Shown here: one piece after another, positions 1 to 8,925 of the stretch | How positions within the stretch are numbered: position 1 is the first letter of the stretch | Layout: the number at the start of each line of letters is the position of its first letter | Origin: Candidatus Methanomethylophilaceae archaeon | Lineage (GTDB): Archaea; Thermoplasmatota; Thermoplasmata; Methanomassiliicoccales; Methanomethylophilaceae | Assembly (NCBI GenBank): GCA_944321985.1 | Contig: CALUNK010000003.1 | Span: 1-54,385 of the forward strand | Reading direction: 5' to 3' | DNA: 54,385 nt | Program-made: the position numbers and the translations under genes | Notes under the pieces: model-generated | Told to the model about the DNA's origin: nothing | Seen by the model: the letters and a program-made list of their open reading frames with translations, nothing else | Databases searched by the model: none

Positions 1-420
1 CCGTCATGGCCCTGTGTTTTTCTGTTGTAGCAAACTGATATACACGGGCCACTGATTAAAAGAGGGCAGATTTCTTCATCCAGGTTTCTTTGAAATGTTT
101 CTATCGATTTCCGTCTGTGGATCAGACACTCTCCAGTTGTCCTATTGTTCTGTCATAAATCTAGCATTTGGTCGTATGCAGAACAACTGTCCTCCTTTGG
201 TGCGTATAGCGCCTTTATAGTTATAAGTTCTTTAGAACTAAAATCAACCCTGATTGGAACATGACGAGCTCTTATCTGTAATCGAAGTGCTCGTAAATCC
301 AAAGCAAAAACGGCATAGGCCCCATAATCAACGGAATAATCGTTTATTTGATTTTCTGGATTATGTATTTCTATTTTCGAAATTCGAAAATAATAAATAA
401 AGACCTATCGATGTAAAAGT
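1..420. other. gene-free stretch upstream of first CDS
   Basis: No open frame here looks like a protein. An AT-rich 3' part (about 330-420) carries the palindrome and TATA-like run that belong to the gene starting at 421. A short inverted repeat (AGTTCT/AGAACT, 226-239) is also present. On the minus strand a TATA-like GTGTATATC (about 38-47) lies some 30 nt before an ATG at position 7, so a leftward gene may begin at the very edge, but only two codons are inside the window. Confidence 0.5.
372..392. promoter_or_regulatory. perfect palindrome, candidate operator
   Basis: TATTTTCGAA, one central A, then TTCGAAAATA forms a perfect 10-bp inverted repeat. It lies just upstream of a TATA-like run (about 388-402) and ends 28 nt before the ATG at 421. 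A regulator dimer bound here would cover the TFB/TBP site. The core CGAAATTCG recurs in the palindrome in front of malic enzyme (36288-36306). The regulator is unknown. Confidence 0.5.
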
Positions 421-912
421 ATGAACACCAAATCGCTAACAATAGTTGCCGTAGTAGTCATAGCTGTTGTGGCTGTGGCTGGTGTCGCCCTTTATATGGG
501 TGGCGACAACTCCAACGATAACAAAGTAGAGTACAACTACGATTTCGAGATCAAGGATTACGAATTCTTCGGTGAACAGTACAGGTCTCTCCATATGAAC
601 CTGGCTATCAAGAACATCAACCACGTGTCCATTCCTTCGGAAGGTGGACTCCGCCTGGACTTCATCACCGTGACGGTGACATATGACGAAGGGGAGTTCT
701 TTGATGACGAGGTGATGAGTGGGGTGATGAGCCCTGGAAACGATTATGTGACTCAGCTGTACTGGAGCGTGCCCCTTGACTTCAGTATCGACCAGATCGA
801 AAGCGTCGAGATCGGATGGGATGTGCCCGAGGTCACGGTGGAGCTGGTCGGAGAGGTCGCGACCCCCAATTTCGTCTACAACGAGTCGCTCTCCACAGAC
901 AAGTACGCTTGA
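421..912 (+). CDS. membrane-anchored exported protein, unknown function
   Basis: The 163-residue protein has one hydrophobic segment (about residues 7-27) followed by an acidic, Asn/Asp-rich linker (GGDNSNDN) and a domain of about 125 residues rich in alternating hydrophobic residues, probably beta-rich and outside the cell. No lipobox Cys is seen. I do not recognise the family. A TATA-like run about 25 nt upstream makes a leaderless transcript starting at this ATG likely, and a palindrome overlaps that promoter. A strong hairpin follows the stop codon. The overall build (short cytoplasmic tail, one membrane span, small exported domain) resembles the protein at 36510-37205, but I see no clear sequence similarity between them. 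Confidence 0.75.
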   Translation: MNTKSLTIVAVVVIAVVAVAGVALYMGGDNSNDNKVEYNYDFEIKDYEFFGEQYRSLHMNLAIKNINHVSIPSEGGLRLDFITVTVTYDEGEFFDDEVMSGVMSPGNDYVTQLYWSVPLDFSIDQIESVEIGWDVPEVTVELVGEVATPNFVYNESLSTDKYA

Positions 913-928
913 GATCCGCCACGGATCG

Positions 929-950
929 CCCCTCCCCGCCAGGGGAGGGG
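929..950 (+). terminator. strong GC hairpin after the first CDS
   Basis: CCCCTCCCC (929-937) pairs perfectly with GGGGAGGGG (942-950) around a GCCA loop. It is followed by AAAACTTTCC, 17 nt after the stop codon of the gene at 421-912. There is no long U tract, so its role as a terminator is inferred from position and stem strength. Confidence 0.5.
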
Positions 951-1044
951 AAAACTTTCCTCCCTGACAGAAACCTCTCGAATGGATAACCCCCGATATC
1001 CTCGGATTCCAGCGGGCCTCGAGGATACCGGCGGGTGAAAAGGC

Positions 1045-1069
1045 GCCTGCCCGATCCGAGCAGGCTTTT
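1045..1069. terminator. bidirectional hairpin between convergent genes
   Basis: GCCTGC (1045-1050) pairs with GCAGGC (1060-1065). A TTTT run follows on the plus strand. On the minus strand the same hairpin, directly after the stop codon of the hydrolase gene, is followed by GCCTTTTC. The hairpin therefore sits between two converging genes and could end transcription from both sides. Confidence 0.5.
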
Positions 1070-2412
1070 CAGATGAAGCCACTGCCTGTGATGAAACCAC
1101 AGATGCGGTCGATTACGTTCTGATCCACATGCCCCGGATCGTTGTACTCGAGCGACGTGCCGGCATACGGCCCCTCGGATTCAATGAAGAGGTGGTTGAG
1201 TCCTTCATAGAGGACGAACTCCGCATTCTGGCTGTCGGATAGCGCATCCTGCCATGCGGCAAAATCCACGTCCGCGTACACCTGGAAATCGTCAGAGCCC
1301 TGCAAAAACAGCATGGGGATGTCCAACGACTTGGCGATCGAAACCTCGTCTATGGAGTTCAGGCTCCATATGTAGTAGCCGCTCTGCCCGAACACCGTTA
1401 CCGCCAACCTCTCGTCATCCGACATGAAGGCGAGCGAGTCCGCCTTGCTGAGCTCCGCGTCGATGTATGCGCGATACACATCGGCATCCGGCAACTGACT
1501 GTACTGCGCCCACAGCTGGTCCGCGAGAATGTCCGTCAGTGTCCTCGGGCTTCCGGCCAACGATACGAACCCGTCACACATGCCGTCGCAAGTCTGGACG
1601 ATGTACGGGGCGAGCATCCCGCCCATGCTGTGTCCGATCAAGTATACCCTGTCATACCCCATGCTCTTGAGCAGGGATACCGCCGCTACGGCGTCGTCGA
1701 CCGTCTCGTCCTCCACGGTGTAGCGCAGGGGATCGTCGCTGATCTGGGAATAGACGTATGTCCTCTTGTCGTAGGTGAGAACATCTATGCCGTTCTCGGC
1801 AAGGCCGCGTGCGAGGTCGCGGTAGGGCTTGTTGGCACTGATCGTTCCGTCACGGTCGTTGGGCCCGGAACCATGGACGATCACCACTGCCACATCGTGC
1901 GAGGAGTCCACGGATGAGGTGAGCGTCCCCGGCAGAGGGTACCCTGTCCCGGCATCGACCGTGACATCCTCGGCGGTCACCCCCTCTGGTGCCGGATCCA
2001 CCCCGTTCGGCTCATAGTACCCGAAGAACAGACCGACCTTGCTGTCATCGGGTGCGAACGTTATCGTCAGGATCAGGCCCCACTCCGCATGCCTGCAGTA
2101 GGTGCTCGTGACGGTGTTGGTCCCGGACTGGACGGATTCTGTACGCTCGATACCGTCGAAATCGCCCAAGCCGTATGTGTACTGATCCCATATTGCCTCC
2201 AGGCCCTCGACCCCGCCGACCGCGGACTGCAGGATGGGATCGCATGAGTCATAGAACTCCTGGAACTCTCCGCTCTCGAGCAACTCTACCGAATCGACAG
2301 CGCGGGAATCGCCAGCGTTATCGTCATCCTGCGTTGCCAGATGGGTGGCGGCGAGGATCACGACGATGACGACGACGCATGCCCCGATTATCGTGATGTT
2401 GGATTTGTTCAT
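1069..2412 (-). CDS. exported alpha/beta hydrolase with N-terminal DUF3887-like domain
   Basis: A serine hydrolase of about 447 residues, probably anchored outside the cell by an N-terminal membrane segment (about residues 6-26). A small DUF3887-like domain (about 40-120) is followed by an alpha/beta-hydrolase domain. The nucleophile elbow GHSMGG gives Ser262. The likely acid is in GSDDF (about Asp374), and the base is His407 in GLNHLF. A VVIVHGSGPNDRDG oxyanion-strand motif (about 176-189) is typical of this hydrolase group. The ATG at 2412 is preferred over the one at 2418 because AGGT lies 7 nt before it. The substrate cannot be predicted; peptidase-like and esterase members share this build. 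A 12-C tract lies 60-75 nt upstream. Confidence 0.85.
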   Translation of the reverse strand: MNKSNITIIGACVVVIVVILAATHLATQDDDNAGDSRAVDSVELLESGEFQEFYDSCDPILQSAVGGVEGLEAIWDQYTYGLGDFDGIERTESVQSGTNTVTSTYCRHAEWGLILTITFAPDDSKVGLFFGYYEPNGVDPAPEGVTAEDVTVDAGTGYPLPGTLTSSVDSSHDVAVVIVHGSGPNDRDGTISANKPYRDLARGLAENGIDVLTYDKRTYVYSQISDDPLRYTVEDETVDDAVAAVSLLKSMGYDRVYLIGHSMGGMLAPYIVQTCDGMCDGFVSLAGSPRTLTDILADQLWAQYSQLPDADVYRAYIDAELSKADSLAFMSDDERLAVTVFGQSGYYIWSLNSIDEVSIAKSLDIPMLFLQGSDDFQVYADVDFAAWQDALSDSQNAEFVLYEGLNHLFIESEGPYAGTSLEYNDPGHVDQNVIDRICGFITGSGFI

Positions 2413-2474
2413 GCTCATAACCTGGGAATCGTATCATGTCCAGGTAAGAAAAACATTCTGAACCGGGGGACGCG

Positions 2475-2486
2475 CCCCCCCCCCCC
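2475..2486. repeat. poly-C tract of 12 residues
   Basis: Twelve consecutive C (G on the minus strand) occur in the gap between the hydrolase start and the permease end. On the minus strand the run precedes the hydrolase start codon by about 62 nt, upstream of or within its promoter. Homopolymers of this length often vary in length through slippage, and are also prone to sequencing error. Confidence 0.8.
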
Positions 2487-2572
2487 AAAGCATCATGGCG
2501 CCCTTGGGTCGGATTTCGGGATCCTTTGGACGCGGGCATGCATCGGCGTTCGGTCGATGCCGGGATGCCGGC

Positions 2573-3937
2573 TCAGACGATAAGGCTCATCAGCGCCTGG
2601 AGTGCGAACACTAGTATGAAGAGGCCGCTGACGACCCACATTATTCCCGAAACATCGGAACCCCGACCTGTTACGACCTTCATCAGGCAATATGTGATGA
2701 AGCCCATGGCGATTCCGTACGAGATATTGTAGCAAAGGGCCATGAACAACCCGGCGAAGAAAGCGGGGACGGCCTCGACCATGTCTTCCCAGTTCACGTT
2801 CCTAAAGGAGGGGAGTATGAGGATTCCGACCAGCACCAGGACCGCCCCGTAGGCGGACGCGGGTATCATGCTTATGGCGGATGCGAAGAGCGAGCTCACG
2901 GCTACACACACAGCGACCACAAGGCTCGTCAGACCGGTGCGTCCGCCAGCCTCTATTCCGGCGGTGGACTCCACCACAGTGGTCGTGTTGGACGTCCCGA
3001 GGATGGCACCAACCGATGTGGCACATGAGTCACATAGCAACGCCCGGTCAAGCCTCGTCCTGAACCCGTTGTTCTCGACCGAGGACAGCTCCTCCTCGGT
3101 GAACAGCCCGCTGCGTCTGCCTGTACCGATGAACGTCCCGATGGTGTCAAAGGTATCCACCAGACTGAACGAGAGGATCGCCACAACTGCTGACGGGATC
3201 ATGACCGGATCCGAGAAGAGGGACGGGAGACCCTCCGATGTGAAGATGACGCCGAACGTGTCCGGTAACTGACCGACGGCCTCGACGAACGACACGGAAT
3301 CCGTGGAGCTCGTGAGTCCCGCCGGAATCCCCACCAGCGTTGTGACTATCAGCGCTATGACGATGGCTCCGCGCACCTTCCTCGTGTAAAGGACTATCGC
3401 GAGGACCAGCCCGAACAGGAACAGCAGGACCGCCGGATCGGCGAAGGAGGAGAGGGCGGGGGTTCCGCTGTCGAACGCTATTACGCCCACCTGGATCAGT
3501 CCGATGTATGCCACAAAGAGCCCTATGCCGCCGGATATGGCGTACTGCAGGCTGCGTGGGATCGATGCTATGATGAGCCTGCGGATGTTGGTGACTGTGA
3601 TCAGGACGTTTATGATGCCGCATATGAACACCATGGACAGCGCCTGCTGCCATGTGAAGCCCATCTGATCGCAGACGGTGACCACGAAAAACGAGCACAT
3701 GCCGAGGCCGGGCGCGAGGGCGAAGGGGACGTTGGCGTACAAGGACATGACCAGCGTCCCGACGACGGAGGCGATGACCGCTGCCAGGAACACGGCGCCC
3801 CACTCCATACCAGACTGAGAAAGAATGTTCGGGGCGACTATGATTATGTAGGCCATCGAGAAGAACGTGGTGATACCTGCAATAGCCTCGCGGCTCCACG
3901 TCGTCCCGTACTCCTTCAGTTTGAAAAAATCGCCCAT
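2573..3937 (-). CDS. NCS2/AzgA-type purine permease
   Basis: A multi-pass membrane protein of about 454 residues that should import hypoxanthine, guanine, adenine or xanthine with protons or sodium. The N-terminus (FKLKEYGTTWSREAIAGITT) and the following FFSMAYIIIVAPNILS stretch are typical of AzgA-like members of the nucleobase-cation symporter-2 family. The FSLVDTFDTIGTFIGTGRR block (middle of the protein) and the later STAGIEAGGRTGLTS motif are the substrate-site signatures. The ATG at 3937 is preferred over the upstream one at 3991, because a TATA-like GATAATATT lies about 22-28 nt before it and family members begin near this point. The exact base transported is not visible from sequence. 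Confidence 0.93.
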   Translation of the reverse strand: MGDFFKLKEYGTTWSREAIAGITTFFSMAYIIIVAPNILSQSGMEWGAVFLAAVIASVVGTLVMSLYANVPFALAPGLGMCSFFVVTVCDQMGFTWQQALSMVFICGIINVLITVTNIRRLIIASIPRSLQYAISGGIGLFVAYIGLIQVGVIAFDSGTPALSSFADPAVLLFLFGLVLAIVLYTRKVRGAIVIALIVTTLVGIPAGLTSSTDSVSFVEAVGQLPDTFGVIFTSEGLPSLFSDPVMIPSAVVAILSFSLVDTFDTIGTFIGTGRRSGLFTEEELSSVENNGFRTRLDRALLCDSCATSVGAILGTSNTTTVVESTAGIEAGGRTGLTSLVVAVCVAVSSLFASAISMIPASAYGAVLVLVGILILPSFRNVNWEDMVEAVPAFFAGLFMALCYNISYGIAMGFITYCLMKVVTGRGSDVSGIMWVVSGLFILVFALQALMSLIV

Positions 3938-4032
3938 GCTTCGGGATAGCCTTCCAATATTATCTCCATTGCGACCTGATGCCTTGAGCATGTTTGGAAA
4001 CCCATATCACTGAGGAGAAGATACATCGGCTC

Positions 4033-4512
4033 ATGACCATCGTTGTACTGCACACGTCGAAAGGTGACATCAAAGTGAAGATGCACGAGGACATGCCGAT
4101 CACCACTGGCAACTTCGTCAAACTCGCCAAAGAGGGATTCTACAACGGAACCATCTTCCACAGGGTCATCGACGGATTCATGATCCAGGGCGGAGACCCC
4201 ACCGGCACGGGCATGGGCGGACCCGGCTACACCATCGAGGACGAATTCGGCCAGGGACACTCAAACATCAGGGGCACCATGTCCATGGCCAACACCGGCC
4301 AGCCGCATTCCGGGGGCAGCCAGTTCTTCATAAACACCGTCAACAACACATACCTGGACAAGGAGGACCCGAGGACCCCGTACGCCCATCCCGTGTTCGG
4401 CACCGTTATCGAGGGCATGCCCGTCGTGGACGTCATCGGACGCGTCGAGACCGACAGGAACGACAAGCCCCTCAAAGACGTGAAGATCGTCAGCGTCGAC
4501 GTCATCGAGTGA
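4033..4512 (+). CDS. cyclophilin-type peptidyl-prolyl cis-trans isomerase
   Basis: A single-domain cytoplasmic cyclophilin of 159 residues that catalyses proline isomerisation during folding. The active-site block FHRVIDGFMIQGGDP (residues 42-56) carries the catalytic Arg44, Phe49 and Gln52. The GSQFFI motif and the loop ending in HPVFGTV are also intact. The ATG at 4033 is chosen over 3994 because the protein then starts at the usual MTIVVLHTSKGDI strand, and a TATA-like CCATATCAC lies about 28 nt upstream. A strong hairpin terminator follows the gene. Short prokaryotic cyclophilins of this kind are common in methanogens. Confidence 0.95.
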   Translation: MTIVVLHTSKGDIKVKMHEDMPITTGNFVKLAKEGFYNGTIFHRVIDGFMIQGGDPTGTGMGGPGYTIEDEFGQGHSNIRGTMSMANTGQPHSGGSQFFINTVNNTYLDKEDPRTPYAHPVFGTVIEGMPVVDVIGRVETDRNDKPLKDVKIVSVDVIE

Positions 4513-4523
4513 ACCCTGTTCAC

Positions 4524-4545
4524 GGAGGGTGCCCCGGCACCCTCC
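4524..4545 (+). terminator. hairpin terminator after cyclophilin gene
   Basis: GGAGGGTGCC (4524-4533) pairs over ten bases with GGCACCCTCC (4536-4545) around a CC loop. CCTTTTC and ATTTTAT follow. It starts 12 nt past the cyclophilin stop codon and precedes the TATA box of the next gene. Confidence 0.65.
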
Positions 4546-4589
4546 AAACCCTTTTCACGATTTTATATCCCCAGAGCATTCCCAGGTGC

Positions 4590-5417
4590 ATGTCCAGACA
4601 TGTCATGGAGTGTCTCGGCATGAGCCGCGTCACCATAGAGGACGGCAAGGTCGTCGACGTAACCGAACCGATAGTCAGATACTGCCCCCTGTTCGCCAAG
4701 CGCAGAGGGATGGAAGAACTGAACAAGGACACCATCAGGGAGAACATCGAGTTCAGGATCGAGTCGTTCGGCATGTGCAGCGACGACAGGGTCACGGAGA
4801 TGGACAACTTCCTCAACTTCGGCATCTCGGAGACGCTCTGCTCCGCACTCATCAACGGGAAGATAGACGCTGCGGTGATTGCCGCCGATGGTTGCGGGAC
4901 CGCGGTGATCACCGAACCAAGGCTCGTCCAGGGACTCGGAGGAAGGATCTCTGGGATCTGCGAGACCGAACCCATCCCCAAGGTAGTCGAAGCCGTCGGT
5001 GAGGACAACATGCTTGACCCGGACACGGCCAGGATCGACATGGAGGCTGGGGTGGACAAGGCCTTCTCCATGGGTTATAGAAGGGTCGCCGTCACGACGC
5101 CGTTCGTCGACTCCGCCGTCAGAATGAGAGCGAGATACGGAGACGGGCTGATCATCATCGGCGTACACACCACGGGCATGTCAGAGGAGGACGCGGCGAA
5201 GGCGTTCGACACGTTCGACATCATCACCGCATGCGCTTCGAAACACCTGCGCGAGGAGTGTCTGAGGAGACCGGAGACGCTGGTCGCCGGGAACAAGGTC
5301 CCCGTTTACGGCGTGACCGCCAAAGGCAAGGAACTGATCCAGGACAAGCTGGACGAGGTCGGGAAGAAACCATGGAATCCCGGCGAGCCGACGGAATATC
5401 CGGATCCGCTGATCTGA
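4590..5417 (+). CDS. methanogenesis marker protein 8 (DUF2099 family)
   Basis: A 275-residue cytoplasmic protein of the DUF2099 family, found essentially only in methanogens and called methanogenesis marker 8. Its biochemical role is not established. Recognisable family blocks are CPLFAKRRG near residue 28, DAAVIAADGCGTAV near 93, and the C-terminal ITACASKHLREE segment. Several Cys (MECLG, CPLFA, CSDD, ADGCGTA, ITACAS) may bind metal or take part in redox chemistry; this is inference. ATG 4590 is chosen because TTTTATATCC lies about 20-29 nt before it, giving a leaderless mRNA; ATG 4605 is possible. The gene is one of the best markers for the methanogenic nature of this genome. Confidence 0.9.
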   Translation: MSRHVMECLGMSRVTIEDGKVVDVTEPIVRYCPLFAKRRGMEELNKDTIRENIEFRIESFGMCSDDRVTEMDNFLNFGISETLCSALINGKIDAAVIAADGCGTAVITEPRLVQGLGGRISGICETEPIPKVVEAVGEDNMLDPDTARIDMEAGVDKAFSMGYRRVAVTTPFVDSAVRMRARYGDGLIIIGVHTTGMSEEDAAKAFDTFDIITACASKHLREECLRRPETLVAGNKVPVYGVTAKGKELIQDKLDEVGKKPWNPGEPTEYPDPLI

Positions 5418-5468
5418 CGGAAGCAAGGACGCGGACAGCGGAAGGACCGCACCCCTCGGGGATCGGGT

Positions 5469-5834
5469 TCACTCACCCAGGTATGTGTCGATGACGAGGT
5501 GCGTTCCGGATCTCAGGAATATAATCGGGACCTTTTCCCTCCTGAGCCTGCGCCTGAGCTCCTTGTCGTTGGTCAGGACATAGCCACCAGTCTTCTTGGC
5601 AAGCTCGATGACGGAGCTGTCTCCTGTGGCCTCGGTGGGGATGATCTCGTACTTCCTCGCCAGCGACAGCGCCGCTCCTGCGAACTTGTGATCGAGATGC
5701 TTTAACTCCCCCACCAGAGGCCCGGGGACGACGATCCTCGCCTCGCCCAGAAGCTCTTCGAGGGCGAGGTCAAGGTTCACCTTTATCTCAAAAGGCATGA
5801 GTAAGGCGTTTGTGTCGAGGACCACGGTCTGCAT
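5469..5834 (-). CDS. PIN-domain nuclease, archaeal Fcf1/Utp24-like
   Basis: A 121-residue single PIN domain with the acidic residues of the metal-dependent RNase site: Asp7 in VVLDTNAL, Glu43 in GELKHLD, Asp72 in TGDSS and Asp90 in LTNDKEL. No antitoxin gene is adjacent. Instead the gene begins 6 nt after the end of aIF2 gamma and forms an operon with aIF2 gamma and S6e. That placement is the usual one for the archaeal Fcf1/Utp24-like PIN protein proposed to act in rRNA processing, so a ribosome-biogenesis role is more likely than a VapC toxin role. The ATG at 5834 is used; the upstream extension to 5873 lies inside aIF2 gamma and lacks PIN similarity. Confidence 0.88.
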   Translation of the reverse strand: MQTVVLDTNALLMPFEIKVNLDLALEELLGEARIVVPGPLVGELKHLDHKFAGAALSLARKYEIIPTEATGDSSVIELAKKTGGYVLTNDKELRRRLRREKVPIIFLRSGTHLVIDTYLGE

Positions 5835-5839
5835 GGCCC

Positions 5840-7075
5840 TCACTCTACGATGCCGTAGCCGATGAGCCTCCACTTATTGGAGATCCTTCTGGATATGGCA
5901 ACCCTCTGCCCAGGCATGATGCACACCGGGATCTTCAGGGCGACCTCCGCAGAGTCGCTCCTCGCGCTCTTGACGACACCCACAGTCGTGGCTGTTCCGA
6001 CGCTGAGCATGAGAGGCTCGTTGCTCTTGATCTCCTCGACTGAAAGCTCCGCAGACGAACCGACGACACGATCCAGGAGCACGGTCTTCATGCTGAAGTC
6101 GTGCGCGACCTTCGGCAACTCTCCAGGACGGCCTATGACCCTCCCGGTGAGCCCGTCGGATTTCGTCATTGCTGCATCCAGACAGGTCCCGATAGCAATG
6201 AGACCTCCAGGAAGAACCTTGTCGACGCTCTTCCCTCCTGCCTCGAGCGAGGTGATCTTCGCGGTGATCCTCTCGTAGACGGTCTTGCCCGCGACCTCGG
6301 TCTTCCTGCCAGGAGCAATCTCGATCTCGTCGCCAACATGCAGGGTCCCCTGCATGAGGGATCCGCCCAGGACTCCTCCTTTCAGATCCTCAGGTTTGGT
6401 TCCGGGAGAGTTGATGTCGAAGGAACGAGCAACGTGCATGAGTGGCGGAGCGTTCACATCTCTGACGACCTTAGAGACGATGTGCTCCTCGATAGCCTCT
6501 ATGAGCATGTCGATGTTGACCCCGCGGTTTGCAGAGATCGGAATGATCGGAGCATTTTCGGCGATGGTGCCTTTGACGAACTCCTTGATCTGCTTGTAGT
6601 TCTCAATCGCCTGCTCTCTGCTAACAATGTCGATCTTGTTCTGGACGATGATGATCTTGTCGATGCCTATGATGGACAAGGCCATCAGATGCTCCTTGGT
6701 CTGAGGCTGGGGGCATTTCTCGTTTGCCGCAACCAACAACAGGGCGCCGTCCATGAGGGCGGCTCCAGAAAGCATCGTCGCCATGAGAGTCTCATGCCCA
6801 GGTGCGTCCACGAAGGACACCGCCCTGAGGAACTCCGTGTCCGCGCCGCAGTTCTTGCACTTTTTTGTGGTGCCGTATGCAGCGGGCCCCTGGCATTGAG
6901 GGCATTTGTAGAATGCCACGTCCGCGTACCCGAGACGGATAGAGATGCCTCTCTTAAGCTCTTCAGAGTGACGGTCCGTCCACTCGCCAGAAAGCGCCTT
7001 GGTAAGGGTCGTCTTACCGTGGTCGACGTGACCAATCATCCCGATGTTGATCTCGGGCTGCTGAGGTACTTTCAT
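5840..7075 (-). CDS. eif2g: translation initiation factor aIF2 subunit gamma
   Basis: A 411-residue GTPase that delivers initiator tRNA to the small ribosomal subunit as part of the aIF2 heterotrimer. The P-loop is GHVDHGKTT (residues 15-23), switch 2 is DAPGHE (90-95) and the guanine motif is NKID (146-149). The characteristic zinc knuckle is complete (Cys58, Cys61, Cys73, Cys76). Beta-barrel domains II and III follow. Its start codon overlaps the S6e stop codon in TGATG, so the two are translationally coupled. The PIN-domain gene follows 6 nt downstream. Length and order match archaeal orthologues. Confidence 0.98.
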   Translation of the reverse strand: MKVPQQPEINIGMIGHVDHGKTTLTKALSGEWTDRHSEELKRGISIRLGYADVAFYKCPQCQGPAAYGTTKKCKNCGADTEFLRAVSFVDAPGHETLMATMLSGAALMDGALLLVAANEKCPQPQTKEHLMALSIIGIDKIIIVQNKIDIVSREQAIENYKQIKEFVKGTIAENAPIIPISANRGVNIDMLIEAIEEHIVSKVVRDVNAPPLMHVARSFDINSPGTKPEDLKGGVLGGSLMQGTLHVGDEIEIAPGRKTEVAGKTVYERITAKITSLEAGGKSVDKVLPGGLIAIGTCLDAAMTKSDGLTGRVIGRPGELPKVAHDFSMKTVLLDRVVGSSAELSVEEIKSNEPLMLSVGTATTVGVVKSARSDSAEVALKIPVCIMPGQRVAISRRISNKWRLIGYGIVE

Positions 7076-7485
7076 CAGTTCTCCGCGGAAGCCTCGCCCT
7101 CAGGCTGGGGGTTGAGGCACTCCTCGATTGACTTGGGTCCGTACTCAGCAACGGCCATGTTGATCTGGACAATCTCGGCAGAGATCGCGGATCCGCGGAT
7201 GGCAACTCTCTTCCTCTGTCCAGGGTACTTCTCGTGGAATCCCTTGCTCTCGGACAGCAGAAGCTTGACCCTCTTGTTTCCGGGAAGGTCACATCTCATA
7301 GGAGTGCCGTTACCGTCGGAACCACCGGTGATTTTGAGCTTGTAACCGGGGAGGCCCACGAAAATTCCATCCACGACCTCTCCGATGTTGACACCAATCA
7401 GAGAGTTCGCGTGGTGACCAGACACTGCGACGTTGTAGGACCTTCCGGTCTTGACGTCGTTTACAATGGCTTTGAATTCTACCAT
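7075..7485 (-). CDS. rps6e: 30S ribosomal protein S6e
   Basis: A 136-residue small-subunit ribosomal protein of the archaeal/eukaryotic S6e family. The N-terminus [19 protein letters not shown] and the central [18 protein letters not shown] segment (about residues 48-65) are diagnostic, and the basic [10 protein letters not shown] motif follows. It is the first gene of an S6e-aIF2 gamma-PIN operon. On the minus strand, GGTTTATAAAC (about 7516-7527) is the TATA box and CAGGTGTTCAA the ribosome site. The C-terminal tail is short and acidic (EGEASAEN), as in archaea. Confidence 0.98.
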   Translation of the reverse strand: MVEFKAIVNDVKTGRSYNVAVSGHHANSLIGVNIGEVVDGIFVGLPGYKLKITGGSDGNGTPMRCDLPGNKRVKLLLSESKGFHEKYPGQRKRVAIRGSAISAEIVQINMAVAEYGPKSIEECLNPQPEGEASAEN

Positions 7486-7551
7486 TTGAACACCTGTGAG
7501 GCGTCGCTATCAAAGGATTGTTTATAAACCTTTTTGGGAACGGGACAGGGT

Positions 7552-8916
7552 TCAGTTGAAGAACATTAACATCCTAGAGACTGCAATCTTGAACATATCC
7601 GATATAGATCTGCTCTCATAGTCCTCCGGATGACATTCCGCCGCACTCCCGACCTCATCAAGCAAATCTCCAGCCGCTTTCCCCGCGACATCCTCAGAGA
7701 ATATCACCGCACTGGTATTGAAATCGAAGTCCAGTGCCCTTGTAGTGAAATCGGAAGACCCTAAGCAAAGAACCTTGCTGTCCGACACCATCAGACATTT
7801 GGCCATCGACCTGTCGACGAAGTACACACGGACACCAGCCAGCATCAGCGGGTATGCGGCGGCCAGCGAGTTCCAGGACTGATACCAGCGCCTGCTCCTC
7901 CTGGGGAGCAGTATCCTGACGTCGACCCCCGATAGCACCGCCAGCTTGACCGCGGAGTAGAGCTCGTCGTTGGGCATCAGGTAGGGGAAGGACATGTACA
8001 ATGACTCCCTGGCCCCTCCGATCAGGTCCGAATAGCATGTCATCATCGGGCTGGACTCGTAGAGATCCGGCCCATCGGAGACTATCTGGACGTCGACCCC
8101 GTTCTTCATCGGCGCGATGGCGCCCTTGCGCACCCCCATGTCCTCGCCCGACCCGTGAAGCCAGTCGGCACGGAACCTCCTCTCGAGGCGTTCGGCCGAG
8201 GGGCCCTCCAGCCTCACCCCAGCACCGCGACCCTCATAGGCCACCGCCCCGTCCACCACCATGAACGTGCGCATGTTGCGGCAGGCCGACTTCTTCATGA
8301 ACGCGGAGTATAGCGGGTTGTGGAAGGTGCAGAACCTGGCTCCGGCCTTCTTGAGCTTGCGGACCCCGCGAGTCCGACCGAACCACAGCGTGGACGTCAT
8401 CACCCTGACGTCGAGACCCTGCTTCGTCTTCTTGATGAGAGTCTCGAAAACCCCCTCCAGATCGGAGGGCATGCGACGGGCCATTATGTAGATGGACTCC
8501 GTCGCAGAATCGAGATCCGAGATCATTTCGGATATGAACTCCGACCTCTCCCAGCGGAACCTCACCAGGTTCCCCTTGGTGCGGACATCCGCACCGAGCG
8601 CATGCAGGGATGCCTGCATGACGCTCTCGTCCCCGTCTTGGAACGATGCGCTGTCTGAGAAGAAGCGCTCGTCATCCTCGGATTTCCGTTTGAACCGCCA
8701 TCTGGCGTACAAAGTCGACCCGAACACGAAGAACAGCACTATGCCTGCGAACGGCAGGATCACTATCATCGTGATCCAGAAAATCAGCGACCTTGGATCC
8801 AGCCTCTCGATGAATATGAGGATTATGAGCGCCAGGACGTCCACGATGAGCAACGGCACCCAGATCGGGAGCACGAAGGTGACGTAGGCGATCACCTGGT
8901 CTGTGAGGAACGTCAT
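7552..8916 (-). CDS. cardiolipin-synthase-like protein with degenerate HKD motifs
   Basis: A 454-residue protein with the layout of bacterial-type cardiolipin synthases: two N-terminal membrane segments (about 15-37 and 44-66), then two phospholipase-D half-domains in the cytoplasm. Both HxKxxxxD motifs have lost the catalytic histidine. The first reads NMRTFMVVD (residues 214-222, His to Asn, Lys to Arg). The second reads MAKCLMVSD (371-379, His to Met). The GSSDF stretch after motif two and the surrounding fold remain. It is therefore probably not an active phosphatidyltransferase and may be a lipid-binding or regulatory relative. It starts 9 nt after the aIF5B stop codon, as if cotranscribed. 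Confidence 0.82.
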   Translation of the reverse strand: MTFLTDQVIAYVTFVLPIWVPLLIVDVLALIILIFIERLDPRSLIFWITMIVILPFAGIVLFFVFGSTLYARWRFKRKSEDDERFFSDSASFQDGDESVMQASLHALGADVRTKGNLVRFRWERSEFISEMISDLDSATESIYIMARRMPSDLEGVFETLIKKTKQGLDVRVMTSTLWFGRTRGVRKLKKAGARFCTFHNPLYSAFMKKSACRNMRTFMVVDGAVAYEGRGAGVRLEGPSAERLERRFRADWLHGSGEDMGVRKGAIAPMKNGVDVQIVSDGPDLYESSPMMTCYSDLIGGARESLYMSFPYLMPNDELYSAVKLAVLSGVDVRILLPRRSRRWYQSWNSLAAAYPLMLAGVRVYFVDRSMAKCLMVSDSKVLCLGSSDFTTRALDFDFNTSAVIFSEDVAGKAAGDLLDEVGSAAECHPEDYESRSISDMFKIAVSRMLMFFN

Positions 8917-8925
8917 GTTAAGGGA

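Noticed and set aside
6101-7345. Open frame of 414 codons on the plus strand
   Set aside because: It is a shadow of aIF2 gamma and S6e, both fully supported by motifs and by start-stop coupling.
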